Notes: generated by a model from the sequence alone, not told the origin. Counted from the stretch's first letter, positions 15,733 through 23,997 are shown. The stretch: DNA of 42,800 nt from Actinomycetes bacterium (GCA_023434465.1 JAEYSQ010000045.1:1-42800), one strand, 5' to 3'. Numbers and translations: made by a program.

Positions 15733-16191
15733 GTGGCGGATGAGAACGGCAACAGCGGCGATCCGGGCAAAGATGCCCCGGAAACAGAGGATGCGCGAAG
15801 CGCTCCCGGGCGCCGGGTGCTCGAGAATCTGGCCGAGCTCGAGCCCCAACTGGTCAACGCCGGGATTTTCGATGAATCCGGGAATCCGGTCGCCCTGACC
15901 TCGGGCTCGGGGTCCTGGCCGGGTCAGGCCCGGGCGCTTCTGGATGCCCTCGAGGAAGGCTCGGCCGGCGAGGAATTCGATTCGGCCCACATCGCTTCAG
16001 CCGGGGGCGAAGTGTTCGTGGTGAGCGATTCGGGACTTTCCCTGGTCGCGGTGACGGGCCGTTACGTGCTCGCCTCGCTGACCTCCTACGACATGCGCAT
16101 GGCGCTCCGGGACGTCGCCGGTGCCAGGGCCCGGACCGATCGCGTGAAACCGTCCCCTGAAGCGGAAAAAGACGGGTCAGACGATGCTTAA
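15733..16191 (+). CDS. Roadblock/LC7-like protein
   Basis: The 152-residue protein starts at a GTG with no ribosome site. TATGTT at 15719-15724 could be the -10 box of a leaderless message. After a disordered acidic first 25 residues come LAELEPQLVNAGIFDESGNPV and a strand pair ending AHIASAGGEVFVVSDSG. LSLVAVTGRYVLASLTSYDM and a final helix follow. This is the order of a Roadblock/LC7 fold, small proteins that regulate GTPases or two-component systems. The similarity is by pattern only. The next small gene overlaps its end by eight bases. Confidence 0.65.
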   Translation: MADENGNSGDPGKDAPETEDARSAPGRRVLENLAELEPQLVNAGIFDESGNPVALTSGSGSWPGQARALLDALEEGSAGEEFDSAHIASAGGEVFVVSDSGLSLVAVTGRYVLASLTSYDMRMALRDVAGARARTDRVKPSPEAEKDGSDDA

Positions 16192-16387
16192 GCCACACCG
16201 GGTCGTGCTTGACAAGTTCAGTTCGTACACCGAGGAAGCAGCCGCCTTCATGCGACGCCGGCGCCACCATCGGCGCGAGTTTGTGCGAATCCGCTTCCAG
16301 AGCGGAGCCGAGTCCGATCTGTCCGCTGGCACCCCCGAGTCGGACCGGATTGCCGACGCGGCGAAGCGCCTTATCGGACTCGGCTGA
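16184..16387 (+). CDS. Small basic protein of unknown function
   Basis: The 67-residue frame starts at an ATG inside the 3' end of the preceding gene (eight-base overlap). G/C-biased third positions argue for coding. The sequence has a basic cluster (FMRRRRHHRREFVRIRF) and a helix at the end (RIADAAKRLIGLG). The overlap suggests co-translation with the Roadblock-like protein, so they may act together. No family was recognised. Confidence 0.55.
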   Translation: MLKPHRVVLDKFSSYTEEAAAFMRRRRHHRREFVRIRFQSGAESDLSAGTPESDRIADAAKRLIGLG

Positions 16388-16484
16388 ATTTTGCAGTCCG
16401 GCGACGAAGCCGGAGGTGGCAGAAAGGGCATCCGAATGCGGTGTTACGGTTCTTCCATTCCCTAAACCGAGGAGGATTACTGAC

Positions 16485-16763
16485 GTGACCAAAGCAGAGT
16501 TTCTCGAGAAGGTCGCCGGTGACGAGCGCATCGGCAGCAAGAAGGCCGCGGCCGACGCCGTCGATTCCGTTCTGGATGCGATTACCGACACCCTGACCGG
16601 GGGTGGCGAGGTCAACTTCACCGGCTTCGGCAAGTTCCACGTCGCCGAGCGCAGCGCCCGTCAGGGCGTCAACCCCCGCACCGGTGAGCGAATCACCATC
16701 CAGGGCGGCAAGGTTCCGCGCTTCTCGGCCGGATCCGCTCTGAAGAAGCAGGTCAAGGGCTGA
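16485..16763 (+). CDS. hupB: DNA-binding protein HU
   Basis: The 92-residue nucleoid protein begins at a GTG at 16485 with GAGGAGG nine or so bases upstream; an open frame continues further upstream but is not coding. It shows the HU pattern: TKAEFLEKVAGDERIGSKKA, then VNFTGFGKFHVAERSAR and GVNPRTGERITIQGG with the arm Pro that kinks DNA. It closes with VPRFSAGSALK. It lacks the long Lys/Ala-rich tail found on HupB of mycobacteria and Streptomyces HupS. Its stop codon overlaps the only plausible start of pyrF, and a 13-bp hairpin follows 17 bases after the stop. Confidence 0.95.
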   Translation: MTKAEFLEKVAGDERIGSKKAAADAVDSVLDAITDTLTGGGEVNFTGFGKFHVAERSARQGVNPRTGERITIQGGKVPRFSAGSALKKQVKG

Positions 16764-17644
16764 GCCTCTTCAGTGATCAGACTGCGGCGCTCGTTGACGA
16801 GCGCCGCAGTCAGATCTGCCTCGGCCTGGATCCCGATCCGGCCGGGCTCGGTGACCCGATCACCGACTGGGCTGACGGGACCGCGGCCGAAGCCGCCGGG
16901 CTCGCCGTTTCCGCCCATTGCCGCCGGATCATCGATCTGGCGGGACCGTCCTGCATCGCGGTCAAACCGCAGCTGGCCTGCTTCGAACGCCTCGGCTGGC
17001 CCGGATGGAAAGCACTTGAGGAAGTCTGCGCGGCCGCCCGCGATGCGGGTCTGCTCATCGTCGCCGACGGAAAGCGCGGCGATGTTCCGGTTTCGGCCCG
17101 GGCGTACGGCCAGGCAATGGTCGGCTCGACCGACTCGCCGTTCGGCAAGGTCGACGGACTTGGGGCCGACGCCTTCACCGCCAACCCGCTGCTCGGCGTG
17201 GATTCGCTCGAACCGATGGTTGACGCCGCCGAGGCGTCCGGAGCCGGCGTGTTCGCGCTGGTCCGCACGAGTAACCCCGGCGCCGCCGACGTCGAGGATC
17301 TGAGCACACCCGACGGCCCGGTGCACGAACATCTGGCCCGGATCGTGAATCGCTTCGCCGACCGGCTCGGCGGCTCGCAGAGCACGTTGTCTGGCATGGG
17401 TGCCGTGGTTGGCGCAACTGCTCCCGAACACATCGCCCGCCTGCGTGAACTGATGCCGCGGGCGCTGTTCCTGATCCCCGGAGTGGGGGCCCAGGGCGGT
17501 CGCCCGGAGGACCTCGGCGCCGCTTTCAAGCCCGGGCGGGAAGCCGCGATGATCGCCGCATCCCGCTCGATCGCCGAAGCTGATGATCCGGGCAAGGCAG
17601 CCGAAGAGCTGCGAGACGTGGTCTGGGCCGTATCCGGTAGATAG
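16760..17644 (+). CDS. pyrF: Orotidine 5'-phosphate decarboxylase (type 2-like), CTG start
   Basis: The enzyme converts OMP to UMP in pyrimidine synthesis. The 294-residue frame contains the opening motif ICLGLDPDP (19-27), a substrate block AVKPQLACFE and the catalytic ADGKRGDVP (KRGD at 105-108). DAFTANPLLG, FALVRTSNPGA and the C-terminal FLIPGVGAQGG complete the domain. The first ATG (17117) lies after KRGD and cannot be the start. The frame holds no ATG, GTG or TTG between the previous stop and that point. The CTG at 16760, overlapping the hupB TGA, fits the family's N-terminal length. Translation would then be coupled to hupB. Loss of an ATG by one base change is an alternative. Confidence 0.85.
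   Translation: MSLFSDQTAALVDERRSQICLGLDPDPAGLGDPITDWADGTAAEAAGLAVSAHCRRIIDLAGPSCIAVKPQLACFERLGWPGWKALEEVCAAARDAGLLIVADGKRGDVPVSARAYGQAMVGSTDSPFGKVDGLGADAFTANPLLGVDSLEPMVDAAEASGAGVFALVRTSNPGAADVEDLSTPDGPVHEHLARIVNRFADRLGGSQSTLSGMGAVVGATAPEHIARLRELMPRALFLIPGVGAQGGRPEDLGAAFKPGREAAMIAASRSIAEADDPGKAAEELRDVVWAVSGR
16781..16810 (+). promoter_or_regulatory. Perfect 13-bp hairpin at the hupB-pyrF junction
   Basis: ACTGCGGCGCTCG (16781-16793), loop TTGA, and CGAGCGCCGCAGT (16798-16810) form a perfect G/C-rich hairpin. It begins 17 bases after the hupB stop and lies inside pyrF codons 8-17. No T-run follows. It could end most hupB transcripts or slow entry into pyrF. Confidence 0.75.
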
Positions 17645-17724
17645 CGCCCGGAGAAACGGGATTCATGCGCCAGATATCGCACTCCCGATAGATTTTGCCG
17701 CCGCGGTCACCCGCTGGACCGATC

Positions 17725-18045
17725 ATGGAAGAAACCAAGAAGAACTCTCAAATCGCTCGACTTCTGGCCGTGCTCGCCCTGATCGGCGCGGTACTTCTGG
17801 TGATCGTCGTGATCTCCAACGTGACCGCTGATGACGAGGGCGGGATCACGAAGAAGGCGAACCCGAACAAACAGCAGGTTTCCGGCAAACCGAAGACCAA
17901 CAAGAAGGTCTACGAAGTCGAGGAGGGCGACAACCTAATCATCATCGCCCAGAAGACGGGAATACCGGTCGAAAGACTCGAACGGCTGAACCCCAATCTT
18001 GATCCGCAGGCCCTCCAGCTGGGCCAGGAAATCAGACTGCGTTGA
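17725..18045 (+). CDS. Membrane-anchored LysM domain protein
   Basis: The 106-residue protein starts at the ATG at 17725. A short polar N-terminus is followed by one membrane helix (about 12-31), a charged linker (about 35-60) and a LysM motif (62-105; YEVEEGDNLIIIAQKTGIPV and LERLNPNLDPQALQLGQEI). LysM modules bind N-acetylglucosamine-containing glycans, so the protein probably sits in the membrane with the LysM domain against peptidoglycan. Its stop overlaps the TTG start of the DD-carboxypeptidase (TTGA at 18042-18045), which supports a shared wall-related task. Confidence 0.88.
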   Translation: MEETKKNSQIARLLAVLALIGAVLLVIVVISNVTADDEGGITKKANPNKQQVSGKPKTNKKVYEVEEGDNLIIIAQKTGIPVERLERLNPNLDPQALQLGQEIRLR

Positions 18046-19310
18046 CCCGCCGTCTCCGGCCACAGTTTCGAAGGTGGCCAGTCTTCGCTCTGCTGGCCGT
18101 CGTCCTTTGTCTGTTCGCTGCTTCGGTCCGTGAAGTCTCTGCCGCGAGCGCCCCCAGGCTGGGTCCGAAGCTGAATGCCAAGGCCTGGATCGTGGTCGAT
18201 GCGAGGACCGGTGACCCGCTGGCCGGCAAAGCCGTGAACCGGCATCTGGCAATGGCTTCGACCACCAAGATGATGACCGCATACCTGGCGGCGAAGGAGT
18301 TGCCGTTCGACGAGATGGTCACGGTCGGCAGGTACAAGGCCGATCCGGCGGAATCGCTGATGGATCTGGAGCCGGGCCAGGTGGTTTCGGTGAGGGACCT
18401 CCTGTACGGGCTGATGATGCTGAGCGGAAATGATGCCGCGGTCGCTCTCGCCAAAGCCGTTTCCGGCAGCGAACGAGAGTTCGTCCGCTTGATGAATCAG
18501 ACCGCCGACCGGCTTTCTCTTGACGACACCAGTTACGAGAACCCGGTCGGGCTCGACGGTCCCCGTCACTACACCTCGGCGGCGGACCTGGCCGAACTGG
18601 GCCGGGTGCTGATGGCGATGCCTCGCCTGAGGAAGATCGTCGGGTCCCGCAAGGCAAAGCTGACCAGTTACCGGCCGCCGGTCGTGATCGAAACCACCGA
18701 CAGCTTCCTGACCGAGAACCCCTGGGCCCGCGGCATCAAGACCGGCCACACCCTCAGCTCGGGGTACACGCTCGCCTCCGACGGCCGACGCAAGGCGACC
18801 GAGCTGATCGGCGCGGTGATCGGAGCCCCGACCGAGGCGGCAAGAAACGAAGAAACTGTGCGCCTGCTCAACTGGGGCTTTTCCCGGTACACCAAGAAAG
18901 TGCCGATCAGGGTTGACCAGCCGGTCGAGATGCTGCCGGTCCGCTTCGAGGACGAGGACCTGCCGGTGAACGCCAGGCGCCGGGTCCGGATCGGGATCCG
19001 CCCGGGTGAGCGGCTGAGCCTGGCCACCAATCTTCCAACCGAGGTTGAAGGTCCGATCCTGGTCGGTGAGCGGCTTGGCACCGCCACCGTCCGGCTGAAC
19101 GGCGAGCCTTTCGCCACGGTTCCTCTGTTCGCCGGCGACAGCGTCGACGAGCCGAGTCCTTTCGACCGTCTGCTCGGCAGCCCGCTCTGGATCGCCGGGC
19201 TGCTCGCCGTCGCTTTCTGCGCCATACTTGGGGTGTTGCTTCTGGTGCGAAAGCGCCGCGAGAGGAAAGCCAGGAAGAGTCTTCAGCGAGTGCTCAGGAC
19301 GAGACGATGA
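18042..19310 (+). CDS. D-alanyl-D-alanine carboxypeptidase (peptidase S11)
   Basis: The 422-residue exported penicillin-binding protein trims the terminal D-Ala from peptidoglycan stem peptides. It starts at a TTG overlapping the LysM gene stop. A signal peptide or anchor spans about 12-35. The catalytic triad of motifs is complete: STTK at 73-76 (nucleophile Ser73), SGN at 128-130 and KTG at 233-235. A beta-rich domain follows, as in DacA/DacF. A C-terminal membrane helix (about 385-403) ends in RKRRERKARK, which would anchor it. The stop overlaps the next gene by four bases (ATGA). Confidence 0.93.
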   Translation: MTRRLRPQFRRWPVFALLAVVLCLFAASVREVSAASAPRLGPKLNAKAWIVVDARTGDPLAGKAVNRHLAMASTTKMMTAYLAAKELPFDEMVTVGRYKADPAESLMDLEPGQVVSVRDLLYGLMMLSGNDAAVALAKAVSGSEREFVRLMNQTADRLSLDDTSYENPVGLDGPRHYTSAADLAELGRVLMAMPRLRKIVGSRKAKLTSYRPPVVIETTDSFLTENPWARGIKTGHTLSSGYTLASDGRRKATELIGAVIGAPTEAARNEETVRLLNWGFSRYTKKVPIRVDQPVEMLPVRFEDEDLPVNARRRVRIGIRPGERLSLATNLPTEVEGPILVGERLGTATVRLNGEPFATVPLFAGDSVDEPSPFDRLLGSPLWIAGLLAVAFCAILGVLLLVRKRRERKARKSLQRVLRTRR

Positions 19311-20263
19311 TCATCTCCGTGACCATGAATGCGGCGATCGACCGCACAGTTGCCGTTCCGAATCTCCGGCTCGGCCGTCGTCACCGATCGGTCGAGACCA
19401 GAACAGTTCCCGGCGGCAAGGGAATCAACGTCGCTCGTGCCCTCGGGCTGCTCGGTCGGCCGGTCATCGCTACCGGACTGGTCGGGGGCGGCAACGGTGA
19501 CCGGGTCCTCAAGCAGCTGGGTGAAGAGGGCTTGCTCACGGATTTCATCCGGACCGCCGAGGAAACGCGATTCAACCTCGCCCTGGTCGACCCGACGACC
19601 GGCGAACAGACCGAAGTCAACGAACGTGGCCCCCGGGTCAGCCCCGAGGAACTGGACGCGTTCATCGAACGCCTTGACTATCTGGCCGGCGGAGCGAGCC
19701 TCTGCGTCCTGGCCGGCAGTCTGCCCCCGGGAATAGACATGGAGTTCTACGCGCGCCTCGTCGAGGCCCTGAAACGGGCCGGGCTGCCGGTCCTGCTCGA
19801 TTCGGAAGGCGAAGCGATGTCGGCCGGGATGCGGGCCGGACCGGACATGATCACCCCGAACCAGCTGGAGGCCGAGGAACTGGTCGGCCACGAGTTCGAA
19901 TCGAGGTCGGAGATGTTCAGCGTCCTTTCCGAGCTGGTCGAGATGGGGCCATCGGAGGCTGCCATCACCTTGCCCGAGGGCTGCGTCGCGATCATCGGCG
20001 AGGGCCAGGATCAGCGGGTACTCGAAGCGGTGATCGAGCCCCTCGAGCCGATTTCCACGGTCGGCTCGGGAGATGCCTTCGTGGCCGGCTACATCGCTGC
20101 CCGCTACGACGGTGGCAGTCCTGAAGAATGTCTCGCCTATGGCGTCGCCTGCGGTGCCGAATCGACCCAGCACCTCGGGGCCGGGCGGATTGACCGGGGC
20201 CGGGCTGAAAGCCTGCTCGGCAACGTCGAAGTGCGCCAGCTCCAGACGCCCGCCGAGGTTTGA
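19307..20263 (+). CDS. 1-phosphofructokinase family sugar kinase (PfkB superfamily)
   Basis: The 318-residue kinase resembles FruK/LacC. It opens MIISVTMNAAIDRTV, where the family usually has NPALD, and has PGGKGINVARAL at 35-46, the substrate-binding signature. LAGSLPPG lies at about 136-142. The ATP/catalytic motif GSGDAF at 253-258 has Asp256 as the expected base. FruK phosphorylates fructose 1-phosphate; related members use tagatose 6-phosphate or fructose 6-phosphate. No PTS genes are nearby, so the substrate is open. The start overlaps the carboxypeptidase stop. Confidence 0.88.
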   Translation: MIISVTMNAAIDRTVAVPNLRLGRRHRSVETRTVPGGKGINVARALGLLGRPVIATGLVGGGNGDRVLKQLGEEGLLTDFIRTAEETRFNLALVDPTTGEQTEVNERGPRVSPEELDAFIERLDYLAGGASLCVLAGSLPPGIDMEFYARLVEALKRAGLPVLLDSEGEAMSAGMRAGPDMITPNQLEAEELVGHEFESRSEMFSVLSELVEMGPSEAAITLPEGCVAIIGEGQDQRVLEAVIEPLEPISTVGSGDAFVAGYIAARYDGGSPEECLAYGVACGAESTQHLGAGRIDRGRAESLLGNVEVRQLQTPAEV

Positions 20264-20656
20264 GCCGCCGCTAACCGGAAGCCGGGTCTCCCGCGGAGGG
20301 ATCACCGGTCGGTTCGGGTTTCTCGTCATCGGACCGGGGGACAAGGGGTCTCGCCCGTTTTCTGGACGACCGTCGATCTGCGGACCCGACTCGCACTTCT
20401 AGTTTGTGTCCTGCGATACGGGGTTCTCCTCCCCGGTCATGTGGCAGTAACGGTGGGTTCGGGACCGGAAGCCCGGGTCCGCCCCCTCCCAGTACGACCC
20501 CCGTGCTCAGGCAGCACGGGGGTCGTGCGCTTACGATCGCCCGCTTCCGAGGGCACAGGGAGAACGCCGAGTGGCGCATAGGCGTAATCTCTGGTGAAAC
20601 GTCCGCAGGGGCGCGTAGTCTGCCCCTCTTCACCCTCGGAGCCCTGGAGGACCTAA
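20264..20656 (+). promoter_or_regulatory. 393-base gap before guaB3 with strong hairpin and leader
   Basis: No convincing gene lies here. The clearest structure is a perfect 14-bp stem (20494-20507 with 20513-20526, loop CAGGC) without a T-run, which may end the fruK transcript. Downstream, TAGTCT at 20616-20621 could be a -10 box for guaB3, but the -35 is poor. Several small inverted repeats (for example AGGGGC and GCCCCT at about 20607-20628) suggest a folded leader. I could not match it to a known riboswitch. GGAGG at 20646-20650 is the guaB3 ribosome site. Confidence 0.5.
20494..20526 (+). terminator. Perfect 14-bp hairpin, candidate terminator
   Basis: ACGACCCCCGTGCT, loop CAGGC, then its exact reverse complement. 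It is very stable, with eleven of fourteen pairs G-C, but is followed by GCGCTTACG and not by T residues. Such U-poor hairpins are proposed terminators in actinobacteria. It could equally be part of the guaB3 leader. Confidence 0.55.
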
Positions 20657-21862
20657 TTGGAAATTGAGATCGGCCGTGGCAAGAAAGGCCGACGCGCTTA
20701 CGGATTCGACGATGTAGCCATCGTTCCTTCACGACGGACCCGCGACCCTGATGACATCGACATCAGCTGGACTCTCGGCCCGTACCGGTTCGACCTGCCC
20801 CTGGTCGCTTCCGCGATGGACGGGGTCGTCAGCCCGGAAACCGCGGTCCTCGTCCACAAGCTGGGCGGCCTCGGCGTGCTCAACCTGGAAGGCATCTGGA
20901 CCCGGTTCGAGAACGCGGAAGAGAAGCTCGAAGAGATCTCCCGCGTCCCCAAGGACAAGGCGACCGCCCTCATGCAGGAGATCTACGAGACCCCTTTCCA
21001 GAAGGAACTGATCGCCCAGCGCGTATCCGAAATCAAGGCTGAAGGTGCCGTGGTCTGCGGTTCGTTCACTCCCCAGTCGGTACAGGAGCACTACGAGGTC
21101 GCGATCGAAGCCGGACTCGACATCCTGGTCGTCCAGGGCACCGTGATCTCGGCCGAGCATGTATCGACCACGGTCGAGCCGCTCAACCTGAAGGAGTTCA
21201 TCGCCGAGGTGCCGGTCCCGACCGTAGTCGGTGGCTGCGCCTCCTACTCGACCGGCCTCCACCTGATGCGGACCGGTGCGGTCGGCGTTCTGGTCGGAGT
21301 GGGTCCCGGTGCCGCCTGCACCACCCGGGGAGTGCTCGGCATCGGCGTGCCGCAGGCAACCGCGATCGCGGACGTCGCGGCCGCCCGCTCGCAGCACATG
21401 CTCGAGACGGGCGAATACGTCAACGTGATCGGTGACGGCGGGATGCGCACCGGAGGTGACATCTCCAAAGCAATCGCCTGTGGCGCTGATGCGGTGATGA
21501 TCGGCTCGCCCCTGGCCCGGGCAAAGGAAGCTCCCGGCCGCGGGTATCACTGGGGCATGGCGACCTTCCATTCGTCTTTGCCGCGCGGAACCCGCGTGAC
21601 GACCGTCCAGGACGGCACGATGGAGGAGATCCTGCTCGGTCCGGCGCACGAGAATGACGGCACCTTCAACCTGATGGGCGCCCTCCGCACCTCGATGGCG
21701 ACCACCGGTTACGAAGACATCCGCTCCTTCCAGCGGGCCGAGATGATGATCGCTCCGGCCCTCATGACCGAAGGCAAGAAGCTGCAGACCGAACAGTCCG
21801 TCGGCATGGGCTCGAACGGGCGGGCCGCCGTCTCGGCGGGCGTCGGAGTCGCTGACGACTGA
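20657..21862 (+). CDS. guaB3: GuaB3 family IMP dehydrogenase-related protein
   Basis: The start is a TTG at 20657 with GGAGG seven bases upstream. The 401-residue protein has the IMPDH/GMP reductase barrel without the CBS insert, as usual for GuaB3. Features are GFDDVAIVPSRRTRDP at the start, the nucleotide site GVGPGAACTTRGVLGIGVPQ with catalytic Cys221, and VIGDGGMRTGGDISKAIACG. GADAVMIGSPLARAKEAPG follows. GuaB3 proteins were long labelled IMP dehydrogenases, but work on a cyanobacterial member reported GMP reductase activity. The reaction here is therefore probably GMP to IMP. It is followed by guaA after 59 bases. Confidence 0.92.
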   Translation: MEIEIGRGKKGRRAYGFDDVAIVPSRRTRDPDDIDISWTLGPYRFDLPLVASAMDGVVSPETAVLVHKLGGLGVLNLEGIWTRFENAEEKLEEISRVPKDKATALMQEIYETPFQKELIAQRVSEIKAEGAVVCGSFTPQSVQEHYEVAIEAGLDILVVQGTVISAEHVSTTVEPLNLKEFIAEVPVPTVVGGCASYSTGLHLMRTGAVGVLVGVGPGAACTTRGVLGIGVPQATAIADVAAARSQHMLETGEYVNVIGDGGMRTGGDISKAIACGADAVMIGSPLARAKEAPGRGYHWGMATFHSSLPRGTRVTTVQDGTMEEILLGPAHENDGTFNLMGALRTSMATTGYEDIRSFQRAEMMIAPALMTEGKKLQTEQSVGMGSNGRAAVSAGVGVADD

Positions 21863-21921
21863 ATGGCCGGACTCGTTCGCACAGGCACACGGGAGCCCGC
21901 CAGCCGGGCTTCGACCGGCTG

Positions 21922-23469
21922 ATGACGGCCGCCACAACGGAGGAAGTGCTGGTCCTCGATTTCGGGGGCCAGTACTCTCAGCTCATCGCCCGCCGCATCA
22001 GGGAATGCGGCGTGTTTTCCGAACTGCTGCCGGTCGGCACGACGATCGAGCAGATCGAAGAGCGCAATCCGAAGGCCCTGATCCTCTCCGGCGGTCCCGC
22101 GTCGGTCTACGACCCGGGCGCGCCGGAGTTTCCCGAGCGCCTGATCCATCTCGGGATTCCGGTCCTGGGCATCTGTTACGGAATGCAGGTGATGGCAAAG
22201 GCCCTCGGCGGCAAGGTCGAGGGAGCGGAGGCCGGCGAGTTCGGACGGACCGACCTGACCGTCACCGGCGACGGCGGCATCCTGCTCGGAGGCCTGCCGG
22301 ACGAACAGACCTGCTGGATGAGCCATCGCGACTCAGTCTTCGAGGCCCCGGACGGCTTCACCCCGATCGCCTCGACCCCCGGATCCCCGGTCGCCGCGCT
22401 CGAATCGGCTGAGCAGAAGCTCTACGGGATCCAGTTCCACCCCGAGGTCGTCCACACTCCGTATGGCACCGAGGTGCTGAAACGGTTCCTGCGGGAAGTG
22501 GCCGGCTGCGAAGAACAGTGGAGTGCAGCCTCGATCGTCAGCGAACAAGTCGACGCGATTCGCGAGCAGATCGGCGAAGGCCGGGCGATTTGCGGCCTCT
22601 CCGGCGGGGTTGATTCGTCGGTCGCCGCGAAACTGGTGCACGAAGCGATCGGTGACCGCCTGACCTGCGTCTTCGTCGATCACGGACTGATGCGCATGAA
22701 CGAGGCTGAACAGGTGGTCGAGGATTTCCAGCATTTCGGCATCCCGCTGGTCCACGTCGACGCCGAGGAGAGATTCCTCTCCAAGCTGGCCGGAGTGACC
22801 GACCCCGAAACCAAACGCAAGATCATTGGCGGCGAGTTCATCCGGGTTTTCGAGGAAGAAGCGGCTCGGATCGAAGGGGCCGACTTTCTCGTTCAGGGCA
22901 CGCTTTATTCGGACGTGATCGAGTCCGGCGGTTCCGACCATGCGGCGACGATCAAGTCCCACCACAACGTCGGTGGCCTGCCGGAAGATCTCCAGTTCGA
23001 GCTCGTCGAGCCGCTCCGGATGCTGTTCAAGGACGAAGTACGGGCGGTCGGGACTGAACTTGAACTGCCCGACCGCATGGTCTGGCGCCAGCCGTTTCCC
23101 GGCCCCGGCCTCGGCATTCGCATCGTCGGCGGCGAGGTCAACAAGGAACGTCTCGACATCCTCCGCCAGGCCGACCACATCCTCCACGAAGAGGTCGGAG
23201 GGGCGAACATGTACCGCGACCTCTGGCAGTTCTTCTGTGTGCTGCCGGTGATCCGCTCGGTTGGCGTTCAGGGCGACGGCCGCACCTACGCGTATCCGGT
23301 GATCATCCGGGCGGTCACCTCAAAGGACGCGATGACCGCCGACTGGGCCCGCATCCCCTACGAAGTGCTCGAAAAGGTCTCGAACCGGATCATCAACGAG
23401 TGCTCCGGAGTCAACCGGGTCGCCTACGACATAACGAGCAAGCCCCCCGGGACAATCGAGTGGGAGTAG
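21922..23469 (+). CDS. guaA: GMP synthase (glutamine-hydrolysing)
   Basis: The 515-residue enzyme aminates XMP to GMP with ATP and glutamine. The N-terminal class-I glutamine amidotransferase has nucleophile Cys85 in GICYGMQ and the His173/Glu175 pair in QFHPEV. The synthetase domain has the PP-loop SGGVDSS at 227-233. The C-terminal dimer domain includes RQPFPGPGLGIRI and ends SKPPGTIEWE, the classic GuaA terminus. The length is normal. It lies directly after guaB3, and the two may share a transcript. Confidence 0.97.
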   Translation: MTAATTEEVLVLDFGGQYSQLIARRIRECGVFSELLPVGTTIEQIEERNPKALILSGGPASVYDPGAPEFPERLIHLGIPVLGICYGMQVMAKALGGKVEGAEAGEFGRTDLTVTGDGGILLGGLPDEQTCWMSHRDSVFEAPDGFTPIASTPGSPVAALESAEQKLYGIQFHPEVVHTPYGTEVLKRFLREVAGCEEQWSAASIVSEQVDAIREQIGEGRAICGLSGGVDSSVAAKLVHEAIGDRLTCVFVDHGLMRMNEAEQVVEDFQHFGIPLVHVDAEERFLSKLAGVTDPETKRKIIGGEFIRVFEEEAARIEGADFLVQGTLYSDVIESGGSDHAATIKSHHNVGGLPEDLQFELVEPLRMLFKDEVRAVGTELELPDRMVWRQPFPGPGLGIRIVGGEVNKERLDILRQADHILHEEVGGANMYRDLWQFFCVLPVIRSVGVQGDGRTYAYPVIIRAVTSKDAMTADWARIPYEVLEKVSNRIINECSGVNRVAYDITSKPPGTIEWE

Positions 23470-23474
23470 TACAA

Positions 23475-23522
23475 AAGTAGTCGGGCGGGGTCCGACCCTC
23501 CCTCCCAGTCGCACCCGCCGGT
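23475..23522 (+). terminator. G/C-rich inverted repeats in the convergent guaA-fur spacer
   Basis: Between the convergent guaA and fur genes lies GTCGGGCGGGGTCCGACC and then a C-rich stretch ending ACCCGCC. GGGT and ACCC at the centre, and GGCGGG with CCCGCC further out, can pair. There is no T-run. The block closely resembles the reverse complement of 29119-29157. It is a possible bidirectional terminator. Confidence 0.35.
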
Positions 23523-23556
23523 TCACAGAAACAAATGACCGATGAACCGGCTCCGC

Positions 23557-23997
23557 TCAGTGGCAGTCCTGGCATAGGCCGTGGAGGGTTACTTCGTGGT
23601 TTTCGAGTTGGAACCCTTTGCGGCGGATGCCGTGGATCGCTTCCTCGAGGGCCTCGTCTTCGAACGGTTCAACCTTGCCGCAGTCTTCGCAGACGATGTG
23701 ATGATGGTGTCGGCCTGAAGGGTCGACCTTCTCGTATCCGAGTGCACTCGTGCCCATGTCAACCTTCTGGACCAGTCCCAGACCCTCGAGTTGATCGATC
23801 GCCCGGTACACCGTGGCCCGGCCGACCCCTTCGAGTTCGGCATCGATCTCCAGGGCCGTGACCGCGCAGTCCCGACCGGCCAGAAGCTCGACCACCCGCA
23901 GCCTCGGAGTGCTCCGCTTGAGCCCCGCATCGCGGATCCGGCTCTCGGCATGCTCGGCCCAGGCGCCGGCAGTCTTGTTGGCCTCGATTTGGCTCAT
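23557..23997 (-). CDS. Fur-family metalloregulator, probably Zur
   Basis: The 146-residue repressor has a winged-helix domain (RSTPRLRVVELLAG, then GRATVYRAIDQLEGLGLVQKV), a HHHH cluster at 97-100 and structural zinc Cys pairs at 103/106 and 142/145. As the last gene of a zinc-type ABC operon it is best read as a zinc-sensing Zur that closes the feedback loop. Fur or another specificity cannot be excluded from sequence alone. The ATG overlaps the permease stop by four bases (ATGA). Its likely operator is the inverted repeat at 27481-27499. Confidence 0.9.
   Translation of the reverse strand: MSQIEANKTAGAWAEHAESRIRDAGLKRSTPRLRVVELLAGRDCAVTALEIDAELEGVGRATVYRAIDQLEGLGLVQKVDMGTSALGYEKVDPSGRHHHHIVCEDCGKVEPFEDEALEEAIHGIRRKGFQLENHEVTLHGLCQDCH

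Noticed and set aside
20271..20732. 153-residue minus-strand frame in the guaB3 upstream gap
   Set aside because: It runs through the 14-bp hairpin and the guaB3 start, has no ribosome site and no recognisable protein features. A shorter 41-residue version was also unconvincing.
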